From: Sphingobacterium rhinopitheci
GTDB taxonomy: Bacteria; Bacteroidota; Bacteroidia; Sphingobacteriales; Sphingobacteriaceae
NCBI RefSeq assembly: GCF_022627575.1
Contig: NZ_JADEYQ010000008.1
Span: 62,001-126,000, forward strand
Direction: 5' to 3'
Length of the DNA stretch: 64,000 nucleotides
Positions 28,494 to 37,783 of the stretch are shown piece by piece. Below the pieces are notes generated by a model. The model was not told the DNA's origin, ran no database searches, and saw only the letters and a list, made by a program, of their open reading frames with translations. Within the stretch, counting starts at the first letter, position 1. The number at the start of each line of letters is the position of its first letter. Made by a program: the position numbers and the translations under genes.

Positions 28494-28853
28494 TTATTCT
28501 GAACTGGCTTTTACAAAGAACTTTCCTTGCTCTGATTTGATTACTGATTTTGTTGTATTATGAGTAATTATTATAGTCATAATATTATCTGCGTCGTTAG
28601 ATGTTGCCGTAAATGAAAATCCATTTTTAACTTTATAAGGTATGTTATTTGCATTTTCTGTTATTTCAAAATCAAACTTTCCTTCATCAGTATTTGAGGT
28701 TATTTTTACTGGTATACCTTTCTTTATAACAGCAATATGATGAAGTATTTCAGTATGAGAAGGCTTAGGCTCGGCGTTATCCTTGTTTTTTGAACAAGAT
28801 ATTGTTAGTATTAGTGTTGCGATTAGAATTAACTATTTCAAATTGAAATTCAT
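28494..28853 (-). pseudogene. Small lipoprotein gene with an in-frame stop in the signal peptide
   Basis: On the minus strand an ATG at 28853 opens a frame that meets TAG at codon 7 (28835-28833). It then reads on without interruption for about 112 codons to TAA at 28494. After the stop the frame encodes a textbook lipoprotein signal (LILIATLILTISC) and a hydrophilic mature part beginning SKNKDNAEPKPSH. I do not recognise the family. Either the start region was broken by mutation, or this gene was joined to the upstream fragment by a deletion, since that fragment reads through the same bases in another frame. The stop and the absence of another ATG argue it is not expressed as a lipoprotein. 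Confidence 0.6.
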
Positions 28854-29820
28854 AAGCTCCTTTAGTCCACATTCTATCAATAAGCTCGTCAGTAGTAAAA
28901 CTATATTTTCTTCTAGTTACTTCTCTTTCTTTGATATTTGGATTTCCTTTCTTATCCGCGTCTAAAGAAAATTTAAAATAGACTCTTGAGTCAACTTCAA
29001 TATAATTTAAGTAATCTTTTAGATTTTGATTTATATAACCTTTGTCATCTTTTGATTTTAAGCTATAATAAATATAATCTCTTTGATATGCTTTTAATTT
29101 AGTAATATCAAGTAACAGTATCACTATAAAAGTAATTATAAGACTCAAGGACTATCGGGTGGATATTGTTGTTCTCATTGTTATTTATGTTATCATATTC
29201 TGGGGGTAGAAACCGGATCTATTTTTCTAAATTTGGTACTTGTGAGGCAGCTATATTAATTATTTTATTATATGAGATCGAAGTCGGATCTACTCTGTTA
29301 TTTTCTCTAACTACCAGAACATGGAAATCAGGGATTTCTCCTTTGGGAACTATCATCTCCATTTTGCCATTTAGATAAAGATAGGTGCCGTTTTCTTTTT
29401 TTACAGCAACTGGAATTTCATTATCTTTTATTTCCAAGTTTTCTGCTTTAATATTAAACAATGCGATCTCAGGAATGAGAATATTTAACAAATGGACATT
29501 GTTTTCAATTTGGCTTATTTGTTCTTCTGAAGATGTTTCGACCAGTAATTCTCTAAAAGTTTTTTCTTTGATTTTACGATCTTTTACAAGGTAATAAAGA
29601 ACATTATAATTTTTATCAAATTTCTTAATAGCTTCCTCTTTCAATAACTTTCTTACCTCTTTATTTTCATAAGCGAGTTTAGATAATATTTTAGTAAAAT
29701 TTGAAATATACTGATCTTTAGATAAATTTTGTGAAGGAATTTCTAGAGTAGAACTTTCGTTGTAATCTTTTTTACAAGAGCTTACTATTAAGCTTAGTTC
29801 TAATGAAAGTGCAGCTAGTG
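28777..29820 (-). pseudogene. Decayed lipoprotein gene (no start, one stop, one frameshift)
   Basis: Reading the minus strand from ~29817, a frame encodes a degraded signal peptide (LKTLAALSLELSLIVSSC, then KKDYNES) with no start codon in frame; GTG at ~29830 is one base out of frame. It runs open to TAG at 29221-29219 (after SQVPNLEK), stays open to TGA at 29110-29108, and the coding sense then continues in the next frame (TKLKAYQRDYIYYSLKSKDD) to TAA at 28777. Conceptually joined, it would be ~340 residues of hydrophilic surface lipoprotein of unknown function. Three lesions in about 1 kb mark it as a pseudogene. The intact sub-frames (29219-29644, 28777-29148) are its remnants. The 180 bases to nuoA show nothing else. 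Confidence 0.65.
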
Positions 29821-30011
29821 TCTTTAATTTTGAAACACTGTACCCTTATATCGTATTTTATACAATCTAATCTAATTCTAATGTAGCTCTAATCTTGGAA
29901 AAATAATTAGCGGCTCCTATATTCAATAGATTAGAATTTTTCTAAAATTCTGAATTTTAAAAAATCTTGCTTATTTTTAGAACTAAAAGAATTAATTGTT
30001 ATTTTTGTAAT

Positions 30012-30599
30012 ATGGACGATTACCCCACGCAGTTATCCGCCTATGGTTCTATTCTCCTAATGGGAATAATGGGAGCTGTATTGGTCTGTGCAACTATATT
30101 TTTATCAAAAGTCATCTCGCCCAATAAACCAAATCCTATCAAATTAAGTACATATGAATGTGGTGAAGAATCAATAGGTACTTCATGGGGACAGTTTAAT
30201 CCTCGCTTTTATGTTATCGCATTGGTCTTTCTATTATTTGATGTAGAATTAATATTTATATTCCCGTGGGCTACGGTCTTTGGTAATGCTGAATTTATCA
30301 CTGCAGATGCAAGATGGGGATGGTTTACATTAATTGAAATGTGCCTATTTCTTGGTGTTCTAATATTGGGATTATTATATGTATGGAAGAGAGGTGATTT
30401 GAATTGGATTAAACCAACACATACTACCCCAGTAGTAAACGTTAATATACCTAGATCCGCCTATGATAGTATTAATAATAGAGTTTACGAAGTGAAAGAT
30501 TATAAAATACAGGAAACTATAGTATCGGGGGTAGCAGACGAAAACGTAGCTAAGGCACCGAGTACTGTAGGTTTTAAACCTAGATTCAAGAAATCATAA
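30012..30599 (+). CDS. nuoA: NADH-quinone oxidoreductase subunit A
   Basis: NuoA is a small three-helix membrane subunit of complex I next to the quinone cavity. The diagnostic segment [20 protein letters not shown] lies at ~55-75, followed by [20 protein letters not shown], with three membrane helices overall. At 195 residues it is longer than the usual ~125-150 because of a hydrophilic C-terminal extension after ~residue 130. The ATG at 30012 is preferred over the upstream TTG at 29967 because homology starts there. It is followed by nuoB after 2 bases. The other nuo genes are not here. Confidence 0.95.
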   Translation: MDDYPTQLSAYGSILLMGIMGAVLVCATIFLSKVISPNKPNPIKLSTYECGEESIGTSWGQFNPRFYVIALVFLLFDVELIFIFPWATVFGNAEFITADARWGWFTLIEMCLFLGVLILGLLYVWKRGDLNWIKPTHTTPVVNVNIPRSAYDSINNRVYEVKDYKIQETIVSGVADENVAKAPSTVGFKPRFKKS

Positions 30600-30601
30600 T
30601 T

Positions 30602-31105
30602 ATGAGTATTGAGCAGCAGTTAAAATCTGACGGTGTAGTTATTGCAAAAATGGATGACCTGCTTAATTGGGCAAGATTATCCTCCATGTGGCCTGTGAGT
30701 TTTGGTATTGCTTGTTGCGCTATTGAAATGATGGGTGCTATGGCATCCACTTATGATTTAGATAGATTGGGCGTATTTCCACGTCCTTCACCTCGTCAAT
30801 CTGATGTTATGATTATTGCAGGTACGGTTACTTACAAAATGGCTGATCGTATCAAGAGATTGTATGAGCAGATGCCGGAGCCTAGATATGTAATATCCAT
30901 GGGCTCGTGTTCCAATTGTGGAGGCCCATATTGGCAACATGGCTATCATGTGGTAAAAGGAGTAGACAAAATTATTCCTGTTGATGTATATGTACAGGGC
31001 TGTCCTCCAAGACCTGAAGCATTGATAGGTGCATTTTTAGAATTACAAAAAACAATAGAGAAAGAACATATTCTTCATGAAAAATATTTTGAAGAAACAG
31101 TTTAA
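30602..31105 (+). CDS. nuoB: NADH-quinone oxidoreductase subunit B
   Basis: NuoB carries the N2 [4Fe-4S] cluster, the last electron donor to quinone in complex I. The tandem cysteines in [11 protein letters not shown], the [11 protein letters not shown] loop and [11 protein letters not shown] supply the cluster ligands, all intact. Length (167) is normal. The preserved active site and 2-base spacing to nuoA argue for function, although nuoC-N do not follow; purK starts 14 bases downstream. Confidence 0.97.
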   Translation: MSIEQQLKSDGVVIAKMDDLLNWARLSSMWPVSFGIACCAIEMMGAMASTYDLDRLGVFPRPSPRQSDVMIIAGTVTYKMADRIKRLYEQMPEPRYVISMGSCSNCGGPYWQHGYHVVKGVDKIIPVDVYVQGCPPRPEALIGAFLELQKTIEKEHILHEKYFEETV

Positions 31106-31119
31106 GTATAAATAAAATT

Positions 31120-32262
31120 ATGGCAAAAGATTTTTATGGTGAGTTGCAATTAGGTATTCTTGGGGGCGGTCAATTAGGACGTATGGTTATCCAAGAAGCC
31201 ATTAATTACAATGTAAATGTACATATTTTGGACCCGGACAAGAATGCTCCATGTCGCAAATTATGTAATCATTTTGAGTGTGGCTCACTGAGTGATTATG
31301 ATACAGTATACAATTTCGGTAAGAATTTGGATATGATCACAATCGAGATAGAGAAAGTTAATGTAGATGCTTTAGAAGCATTAGAAAATGAAGGAGTAGT
31401 TGTATACCCTCAATCTCGCATTATCCGTTTGATTCAAGATAAAGGAATGCAAAAGCAATTCTTTAAGCAAAACGATATTCCTACATCGGCTTTCCAATTG
31501 ATATCCAACAAAGAAGCTTTAACTTCGGCTAATATCCCGCTTCCTTACGTTCAAAAATTGCGTAAAGATGGTTATGATGGTAAAGGGGTAAAGATGATTC
31601 GTACCCAGGAGGATCTTTTGACAGCATTTGAAGAACCCAGTATCATTGAGGAAATAGTAGAATTTGAAAAAGAAATAGCTGTTATCGTGGCGCGCAATGA
31701 TAATGGACAAATTGTAACTTTCCCAATGGTAGAAATGGAATTCAATTCTCAAGCTAATTTGGTAGAGTTCTTGATTTCTCCTTCCACATACAGTGAAGAA
31801 ATTCAAACTAAGGCGAAAGAATTGGCTATTAAGATAGCAGATAACTTACAGATTGTAGGCTTATTGGCTGTAGAGATGTTCTTGACAAAGGATGGAGAGA
31901 TATTAGTAAATGAATTAGCTCCGCGTCCACACAATTCAGGTCATCAAACTATTGAAGGTAATTATACCTCGCAATTTGCACAGCACCTGAGAGCGATTTT
32001 TAATCTTCCATTAGGAAATACAGATACGATCAACACTGCAGTGATGATAAATGTATTGGGTGAAGAAGGATACGAAGGATTAGCAAAATATGAAGGTGTG
32101 GAAGATATATTAGCCATGGACGGTGTCTATGTTCACCTTTACGGTAAAAAATACACCAAACCTTTTCGTAAGATGGGGCACGTATGTATCGTAAATGCTG
32201 ATCGTGAATTGGCGATTAGTAATGCTAGAAAAGTACAAAAAATATTAAAAGTAAAAGCTTAA
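31120..32262 (+). CDS. purK: 5-(carboxyamino)imidazole ribonucleotide synthase PurK
   Basis: PurK is an ATP-grasp enzyme that carboxylates AIR to N5-CAIR in purine synthesis. The N-terminal LGILGGGQLGRMVIQEA, the loop KLRKDGYDGKGVKMI, the ATP-grasp region VEFEKEIAVIVARN and the metal/carboxylate region LVNELAPRPHNSGHQTIEG are all present. Length (380) is typical. It pairs with purE 6 bases downstream, as in most bacteria. Its position right after nuoAB is unusual, and the two pairs may share a transcript. Confidence 0.97.
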   Translation: MAKDFYGELQLGILGGGQLGRMVIQEAINYNVNVHILDPDKNAPCRKLCNHFECGSLSDYDTVYNFGKNLDMITIEIEKVNVDALEALENEGVVVYPQSRIIRLIQDKGMQKQFFKQNDIPTSAFQLISNKEALTSANIPLPYVQKLRKDGYDGKGVKMIRTQEDLLTAFEEPSIIEEIVEFEKEIAVIVARNDNGQIVTFPMVEMEFNSQANLVEFLISPSTYSEEIQTKAKELAIKIADNLQIVGLLAVEMFLTKDGEILVNELAPRPHNSGHQTIEGNYTSQFAQHLRAIFNLPLGNTDTINTAVMINVLGEEGYEGLAKYEGVEDILAMDGVYVHLYGKKYTKPFRKMGHVCIVNADRELAISNARKVQKILKVKA

Positions 32263-32268
32263 AAATAT

Positions 32269-32775
32269 ATGAGTTCAGAAACTATTCAAGTAGGGATTAT
32301 AATGGGAAGTAAATCTGACCTTCCTGTTATGCAAGATGCTGTAGATGTATTGAAAGAATTAGGTGTTAGTTTTGAAGTAACTATTGTTTCGGCACACCGC
32401 ACACCACACCGTATGTTTGAGTATGCAGAGCGTGCTGCAGAAAGAGGATTGAAAGTAATCATCGCTGGTGCTGGTGGTGCTGCACATTTACCAGGAATGG
32501 TAGCATCAATTACACATTTGCCTGTGATTGGTGTTCCTGTAAAGTCATCTAATTCTATAGATGGATGGGATTCTGTTTTATCAATATTGCAAATGCCTAA
32601 TGGTATCCCTGTAGCTACTGTAGCGCTCAATGCAGCAAAAAATGCGGGTATATTAGCGGCACAGATTATTGGCACTAATGATAACCAAATCGGAACTAAT
32701 TTATTAGCTTTTAAGAAAGGCTTAAAAGAGAAGGTAGAAGAAACGGCTACAGAAGTCGAGAATATGAAATTTTAA
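32269..32775 (+). CDS. purE: N5-CAIR mutase PurE (class I)
   Basis: PurE converts N5-CAIR to CAIR in purine synthesis. The family motifs [26 protein letters not shown] and [17 protein letters not shown], plus [20 protein letters not shown], are present. The SAHR(T)P histidine marks the class I enzyme that works with PurK. Length is 168. A very strong bidirectional stem-loop follows the stop. Confidence 0.97.
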   Translation: MSSETIQVGIIMGSKSDLPVMQDAVDVLKELGVSFEVTIVSAHRTPHRMFEYAERAAERGLKVIIAGAGGAAHLPGMVASITHLPVIGVPVKSSNSIDGWDSVLSILQMPNGIPVATVALNAAKNAGILAAQIIGTNDNQIGTNLLAFKKGLKEKVEETATEVENMKF

Positions 32776-32786
32776 TACCTGATATT

Positions 32787-32841
32787 TATAAGACATAAAA
32801 AAAACAGCATAGTAAATATGCTGTTTTTTTTATGTCTTATA
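32787..32841. terminator. Bidirectional terminator after purE
   Basis: Bases 32788-32810 and 32818-32840 form a perfect 23-bp inverted repeat (24 with the outer T-A pair) and a 7-base loop. The arms contain runs of eight A and eight T, so both strands have the U-tract of a Rho-independent terminator. It separates convergent purE and the membrane protein gene on the other strand. Confidence 0.9.
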
Positions 32842-33267
32842 TTATTGAATTCGTTTCTTTCGAATGTAATGTTTAGAGCGTATTAAAAGTTTGCTACTAG
32901 TAATAACTATTAATACGGATATACAAGCTGACAAGCCTAAAGCACCACCATAGCCCTGAAAAAACTGACTAGACTTAAAGTATATTAAACTAAAAAATAA
33001 ACTTGCTAGGCTAATATTAAGTATTGTTTTTGTTTTTTTGCGTGTACTCATGCCAATAAATGATCCTCCGATAAATACATAAGGTATTTGATCGGTAGGT
33101 ACTCCATTGGAAGGGGTAAAGTTATGACATATTAATGTAATCACTAATGTCAATGAAGCAGATGCAAGTACAGGGCTTACCTTATCATACTTGTTGTGAA
33201 ATAGATAGGTTCCTATAGCTGCTATTAGAGCCGAAAGCGTAAGCGAAAGATAGTATGTTAGATCCAT
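32842..33267 (-). CDS. Small polytopic membrane protein, unknown function
   Basis: This 141-residue protein has four or five hydrophobic segments (starting at residues ~5, 32, 58, 83 and 105) and a basic tail (IRSKHYIRKKRIQ). I do not recognise a family. The frame can be extended upstream, but the ATG at 33267 overlaps the preceding gene's stop (ATGGATCTAA), which is the likely coupled start. With its neighbour it forms a two-gene membrane unit between purE and the sugar-isomerase-like gene. Confidence 0.7.
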   Translation of the reverse strand: MDLTYYLSLTLSALIAAIGTYLFHNKYDKVSPVLASASLTLVITLICHNFTPSNGVPTDQIPYVFIGGSFIGMSTRKKTKTILNISLASLFFSLIYFKSSQFFQGYGGALGLSACISVLIVITSSKLLIRSKHYIRKKRIQ

Positions 33268-33812
33268 TCGACGATATAATATAATAAATAAGCTAATACA
33301 ACGCCGATAAATGCTAAAGTTCCTAGCTTGCCGCCAATACCATTCATTATCGTTTTTGCTAATATATAGGCAAAGAAGCAGAAGCAGGATGCTAATAGTA
33401 CAAATACATATCCTTTTTGGATATTTGTCATAGCGATAAATGCACCACAATAAATTGCCGCAGGCAATGCAGCGATATATTTGTTGTCTCTAAATATAAG
33501 TGGTAATAGTCCGGCCAAAACTCCAGTTATTGCGGTAGCGAGTACAGCATCTAAGTACAAATGATGGCGTAGGATCCAAACCATAGTAGCACCACCGAAA
33601 ATCCATATTCCACTTTGCCAAGAGTCATATTGAATATGATATTCTCGGATATAACTATGGAAATATGAGGCAAATAAGAAGATAAATAATATTATAAATG
33701 GTAACACATAAAAGTGCTGTTGCTGTTCGTATATTATCCCTCCTATAAATAGACATTGCAGTGCCGCGATTAAGAATAGCAGACTATAGAGGAGCGTTTT
33801 TCTTACTTTCAT
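33258..33812 (-). CDS. Polytopic membrane protein, unknown function
   Basis: This 184-residue protein has about seven closely spaced hydrophobic segments and very short loops. It starts at MKVRKTLLYSLLF; an in-frame ATG 63 bases earlier (33875) would add a polar leader without membrane signals and is less likely. No motif gives a function. It overlaps the next gene by 10 bases. The pair could form one membrane complex, but this is inference from coupling only. Confidence 0.7.
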   Translation of the reverse strand: MKVRKTLLYSLLFLIAALQCLFIGGIIYEQQQHFYVLPFIILFIFLFASYFHSYIREYHIQYDSWQSGIWIFGGATMVWILRHHLYLDAVLATAITGVLAGLLPLIFRDNKYIAALPAAIYCGAFIAMTNIQKGYVFVLLASCFCFFAYILAKTIMNGIGGKLGTLAFIGVVLAYLLYYIVEWI

Positions 33813-33944
33813 GAATGGCGCAAAGCTAAATGAATATTCTTGAAAAGGCAAATTTATGCTTTTATGCAATGACATATACCTACAAAAAAAGTCGCTTTCA
33901 TATAGTATGATAGCGACTTTGTAGCGGTAATATTATCTATTTAT

Positions 33945-34928
33945 TTATTTAGCTAGGTATTTTTGTACATAATCATAGCTTTTTTGAATACTCTCAAATT
34001 TGTTGGGGATGTAAATGTCATCTTGTTCCACAAAAGCTAATTTTAAACCCGATTCTTTTTCGCTATCTTTTAATAGTGTATAATCTATAGCACCAGTTCC
34101 TACTTCTGTGTATTTGATTTTGCCGAAGATAGAATCAAGTGGCAATTTGTCATAATCTTTACCAACAATTGTTTCTGTATAAGCTTTACTCATATCTTTG
34201 ATATGCCACATGGCAAATCTTCCAGGGTATTTTTTGAAATAGGATTGTGCTGTTAAACCAGATTTTTCAATCCAATACATATCCAACTCAAAAGTTACTA
34301 GCTCAGGGTCTGTAAAGGCTAACAGTATATCTAATCCTCTAGTGCCGTTTGCAAATTCTCTAAATTCCCAAAAATGATTGTGATAGCCAATAGTTTTACC
34401 TGTTTTTTTTGCTAGTTCCCCTGCTTTATTTAGTTGTTCTGCTGCATATTTATAATCATCTACTTGAAGATTATTCAAATCATGCATCGGTGTTACTGGG
34501 GCAATGATATAGGTTTGACCCAATTCGCCCGCTATATCTATATATTTCTCTATACTTTCTTTCTCTGTACTGTTGCGATCTAGATACTTGCTCATATCAT
34601 AGTGGCCACTATGCGTTGCTAGATTGATATCTGCTAAATATTTTTTTAACTCAGGAACTTTCATTCCCCAAAAAGAATTATTCACCACATCTACACCAAA
34701 GGTCTCGATATGAGAATACCCTATTTTAGCAATCGTTTCTAAGGTAAGTTTTGTGTCTTGTACTAAGAGGTCACGTAAAGAATATGCCTGTAATCCGATA
34801 TTAGCAAATGGGCCATTTCCTTTAGAAATGTTGGTATTAGCACATGAGGACAAAAAGGAAGATCCTACATATGCTCCTATAAGGCCGATACCTGTTTGTT
34901 TAATAAAATTTCTTCTTGAGTTTGACAT
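33945..34928 (-). CDS. Exported sugar phosphate isomerase/epimerase-like protein (Tat signal, lipoprotein)
   Basis: The N-terminus has a twin-arginine signal (NSRRNFIKQTG) ending in a lipobox-like LSSC near residue 28, so it is probably exported folded and lipid-anchored. The mature part matches the xylose-isomerase-like TIM barrel: NIGLQAYSLRDLL, GYSHIETFG, GYHNHFWEF (metal/substrate histidines), FELDMYWIEKSG, and MWHIKDMSK. Length is 327. Such proteins in Bacteroidota act on sugars or keto-sugars in the periplasm, but the substrate cannot be read from sequence. It is monocistronic. TatC is encoded elsewhere in the window. Confidence 0.88.
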   Translation of the reverse strand: MSNSRRNFIKQTGIGLIGAYVGSSFLSSCANTNISKGNGPFANIGLQAYSLRDLLVQDTKLTLETIAKIGYSHIETFGVDVVNNSFWGMKVPELKKYLADINLATHSGHYDMSKYLDRNSTEKESIEKYIDIAGELGQTYIIAPVTPMHDLNNLQVDDYKYAAEQLNKAGELAKKTGKTIGYHNHFWEFREFANGTRGLDILLAFTDPELVTFELDMYWIEKSGLTAQSYFKKYPGRFAMWHIKDMSKAYTETIVGKDYDKLPLDSIFGKIKYTEVGTGAIDYTLLKDSEKESGLKLAFVEQDDIYIPNKFESIQKSYDYVQKYLAK

Positions 34929-35143
34929 CTGTTTAATTTAATTAGGTTTCTATTAGGGGAAATTAATATTTCCTTTATACTGATTTAGCTTCTGTCTATA
35001 ATGTTATCCCAAACAAATTCTACGTATATATAGGTTGATTAAACTTATATTAGCAGCACCTTTTATTAAAAATTAAAGAAAATATAGGTTCGTTATCATA
35101 GATTTATTTAAGGTATACTTAAAGATATAAAATCTATTTCATA

Positions 35144-35177
35144 AAAAAAGGCTTCTGAATTTTCAGAAGCCTTTTTT
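35144..35177 (-). terminator. Intrinsic terminator of the pyrH-frr operon
   Basis: A perfect 15-bp stem (35144-35158 with 35163-35177) with a 4-base loop and A/T tracts at both ends lies 18 bases beyond the frr stop. The remaining bases from here to 34929 are AT-rich and show nothing I recognise. Confidence 0.85.
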
Positions 35178-35194
35178 ATACGTTTTAAACTGAA

Positions 35195-35758
35195 TTATAC
35201 AGTCATGATATCTTTTTCTTTCAATTCTGCTAATTGATCAACTTTAACGATGTATGCATCTGTTAATTTTTGAACTTCAGCTTCACCTACTTTGATCTCA
35301 TCTTCAGAAGCACCATCATTTTTCAATTTCTTGATAGATTCGTTAGCATCTTTACGGATGTTACGGATAGCAACACGACCTTTCTCTGTTTCTTCTTTAG
35401 CTTTTTTCACTAGATCGCGTCTTCTCTCTTCCGTAAGAGGAGGAACATTTAAGCGAATTATAGAACCGTCATTTTGAGGGTTTAAGCCTATGTTTGAGTC
35501 GATAATCGCTTTCTCGATTGCGACTAACATGCTTTTTTCCCATGGTTGTATTACGATTGTACGTGCATCTGTAGTGTTCACATTCGCAACTTGTGCCAAT
35601 GGAGTTGCAGAGCCGTAGTAATCTACATGGATACCATCTAACATAGATGGACTAGCTTTACCAGCACGAATTTTAGTCAGTTCAGACTCCGTATGACCAA
35701 CTGCTTTAGTCATTTTCTCTTTGCAGTCGTCCAATTCGATGGATATCAGTTCGTTCAT
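35195..35758 (-). CDS. frr: Ribosome recycling factor
   Basis: RRF, with EF-G, splits post-termination ribosomes. It has the helical-arm motifs LTKIRAGKASPSMLDGIHVD and DYYGSATPLAQVANV, and PPLTEERRRDLVKKAKEE, with IRNIRKDANESIKKLK in the third helix. Length (187) matches the family. It lies 23 bases downstream of pyrH, the common pyrH-frr order. Confidence 0.97.
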   Translation of the reverse strand: MNELISIELDDCKEKMTKAVGHTESELTKIRAGKASPSMLDGIHVDYYGSATPLAQVANVNTTDARTIVIQPWEKSMLVAIEKAIIDSNIGLNPQNDGSIIRLNVPPLTEERRRDLVKKAKEETEKGRVAIRNIRKDANESIKKLKNDGASEDEIKVGEAEVQKLTDAYIVKVDQLAELKEKDIMTV

Positions 35759-35781
35759 ATGTTTTGTGTTTTTATTCTAAA

Positions 35782-36486
35782 TTAACTAACAACAGTACCG
35801 ATATGCTCACCATCAGCTAATTTTTTCAAATTACCAGGTTTGTTCATATCAAATACGATGATTGGTAAATTGTTCTCTTGACACAATGTAAAGGCTGTCA
35901 TATCCATTACATTTAATCCTTTGGCATATACTTCTGTAAACGAGATATTTTCATATTTCGTAGCGTTAGGATCTTTCTCCGGATCTGCAGTATATATACC
36001 ATCTACACGTGTACCTTTCAATACTGCGTCAGCATTGATCTCGATCGCACGCAATGAAGCTGCGGTATCTGTCGTGAAGTAAGGGTTACCTGTACCAGCA
36101 CCGAAGATTACAATTCTACCTTTTTCTAAGTGTCTAACAGCTCTTCTACGGATAAATGGTTCACATATTTGTTCCATTTTTATAGCTGTCAATAAACGCG
36201 TTTTTAGTCCTACTTTTTCTAAAGCATCTTGCAATGCCATACTATTGATTACGGTAGCTAGCATGCCCATATAATCTGCTTGTACACGGTCCATGCCCGA
36301 TTTTTCGGCACTTAACCCTCTGTATATATTGCCACCACCGATGACGATTGCTATTTCAAGTCCTTGGCTATGAATTTCTTTAATATCATTCGCATATTGA
36401 GCTACACGATTAATGTCAATACCATATTGTTGCTCACCCATTAAGGATTCACCGCTAAGTTTTAGTAGGATACGTTTATATTTCAT
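35782..36486 (-). CDS. pyrH: UMP kinase PyrH
   Basis: PyrH phosphorylates UMP to UDP in pyrimidine synthesis and belongs to the amino-acid-kinase fold. Motifs: [20 protein letters not shown] at the N-terminus, [47 protein letters not shown] and [20 protein letters not shown]. The start at 36486 gives the standard N-terminus and 234 residues. An in-frame ATG 33 bases upstream would add a tail not usual in the family. Confidence 0.97.
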   Translation of the reverse strand: MKYKRILLKLSGESLMGEQQYGIDINRVAQYANDIKEIHSQGLEIAIVIGGGNIYRGLSAEKSGMDRVQADYMGMLATVINSMALQDALEKVGLKTRLLTAIKMEQICEPFIRRRAVRHLEKGRIVIFGAGTGNPYFTTDTAASLRAIEINADAVLKGTRVDGIYTADPEKDPNATKYENISFTEVYAKGLNVMDMTAFTLCQENNLPIIVFDMNKPGNLKKLADGEHIGTVVS

Positions 36487-36557
36487 CTTAGATATTTTTG
36501 GAGTTTTTCCAAAAGCCAAAGATAGGACTTTTTTTTAACCCTTTATTCCTCTAATAT

Positions 36558-37700
36558 TTATTTATTGTATTTTTTTACGCGTTCGATTATAGATTCATAG
36601 TACTCTTCGTAATCAGGCAATATTTTCTTGATATCAAATGTTTTGGCATGTTGATATGCAGCCTCCTTAAATTGCTCTATGCGGGTACAATCTTCCAATA
36701 TATAAGTTGCATTTTTGGCCATATCCGCTACGTCACCTACATTACTCAAAAATCCTGTGACAGCATTTACATTGAGCTCGGGTAAGCCTCCTGTATTAGA
36801 TGATATAACAGGGACACGGCACGCCATGGCTTCCAATGCTGCTAAGCCAAAGCTTTCGGATGAAGATGGCATTAAGAACAAGTCCGAAACGGATAATATC
36901 TCTTCTATAGCATCTTGCTTACCTAGGAATCGTATACAATTGGAAACACCCAATTGTCTAGATAGCTCTTCAGCATTGCTACGTTCGGGGCCATCACCCA
37001 CCATCAATAGCTTACTAGGGATTTTTTGATTTACTTGATGAAAGATACGTACCACATCTCCTGTATTTTTTACCTTTCTAAAATTGGAAGTATGTACCAT
37101 GATGCGTTCATTGCCGGGGGCAATAGCTTTCTTGAAGTGTTCTCTATTTTTATTAGCAAATCTATTGAGATCAATAAAATTGGGGATTACTTTTATGTCA
37201 GTAGTTATATCAAAAGATTCTAAAGTCTGTTGCTTTAAGCTTTCGGATACCGTCGTAACACCATCAGATTGATTTATCGAAAAGGTAACAACAGGCTTAA
37301 AGCTTTTGTCTTTACCTACCAATGTTATATCTGTACCATGTAGTGTTGTCACCACAGGGATATCTATACCATATGTTTTCAAAATCTGCTTTGCCAAGTA
37401 AGCAGCAGAAGCATGGGGGATAGCATAGTGAACATGCAATAGGTCCAATTTTTCAAAACGTACCACATCTACGAGCTTACTCGCTAAAGCGGACTCATAC
37501 GGCGGGAAATCGAATAAGGGGTATTGCGATATCGCTACTTCATGATAAAATAAATTCTCCGAAAAGAAATCTAAACGCGCAGGCTGATTATAGGTTATAA
37601 AGTGAACCTGATGCCCTTTGGATGCAAGGCCTTTTCCTAATTCTGTAGCGACTACACCAGAGCCACCAAAAGTGGGATAACAAACGATACCTATTTTCAT
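36558..37700 (-). CDS. bshA: N-acetyl-alpha-D-glucosaminyl L-malate synthase BshA
   Basis: BshA is the GT4 glycosyltransferase that joins GlcNAc and L-malate, the first step of bacillithiol synthesis. The N-terminal KIGIVCYPTFGGSGVVATEL is specific to this family, followed by YHEVAISQYPLFDFPPYESA and LLHVHYAIPHASAAYL. The GT-B C-terminal motif PSSSESFGLAALEAMACRVP completes it. Length (380) fits. The later genes bshB and bshC are not in the window. It predicts that this organism uses bacillithiol as its low-molecular-weight thiol. Confidence 0.95.
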   Translation of the reverse strand: MKIGIVCYPTFGGSGVVATELGKGLASKGHQVHFITYNQPARLDFFSENLFYHEVAISQYPLFDFPPYESALASKLVDVVRFEKLDLLHVHYAIPHASAAYLAKQILKTYGIDIPVVTTLHGTDITLVGKDKSFKPVVTFSINQSDGVTTVSESLKQQTLESFDITTDIKVIPNFIDLNRFANKNREHFKKAIAPGNERIMVHTSNFRKVKNTGDVVRIFHQVNQKIPSKLLMVGDGPERSNAEELSRQLGVSNCIRFLGKQDAIEEILSVSDLFLMPSSSESFGLAALEAMACRVPVISSNTGGLPELNVNAVTGFLSNVGDVADMAKNATYILEDCTRIEQFKEAAYQHAKTFDIKKILPDYEEYYESIIERVKKYNK

Positions 37701-37783
37701 GAAGAATGTTTATATATTTAAAACAATCAAAAGTAAGTAAGGTTTTAGTATGATTTTGCAATAAATACGTAAAAGTTTTAAAT

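Noticed and set aside
32286-32675. 129-codon minus-strand frame in purE
   Set aside because: It is antisense to a fully conserved enzyme, with no promoter or motif.
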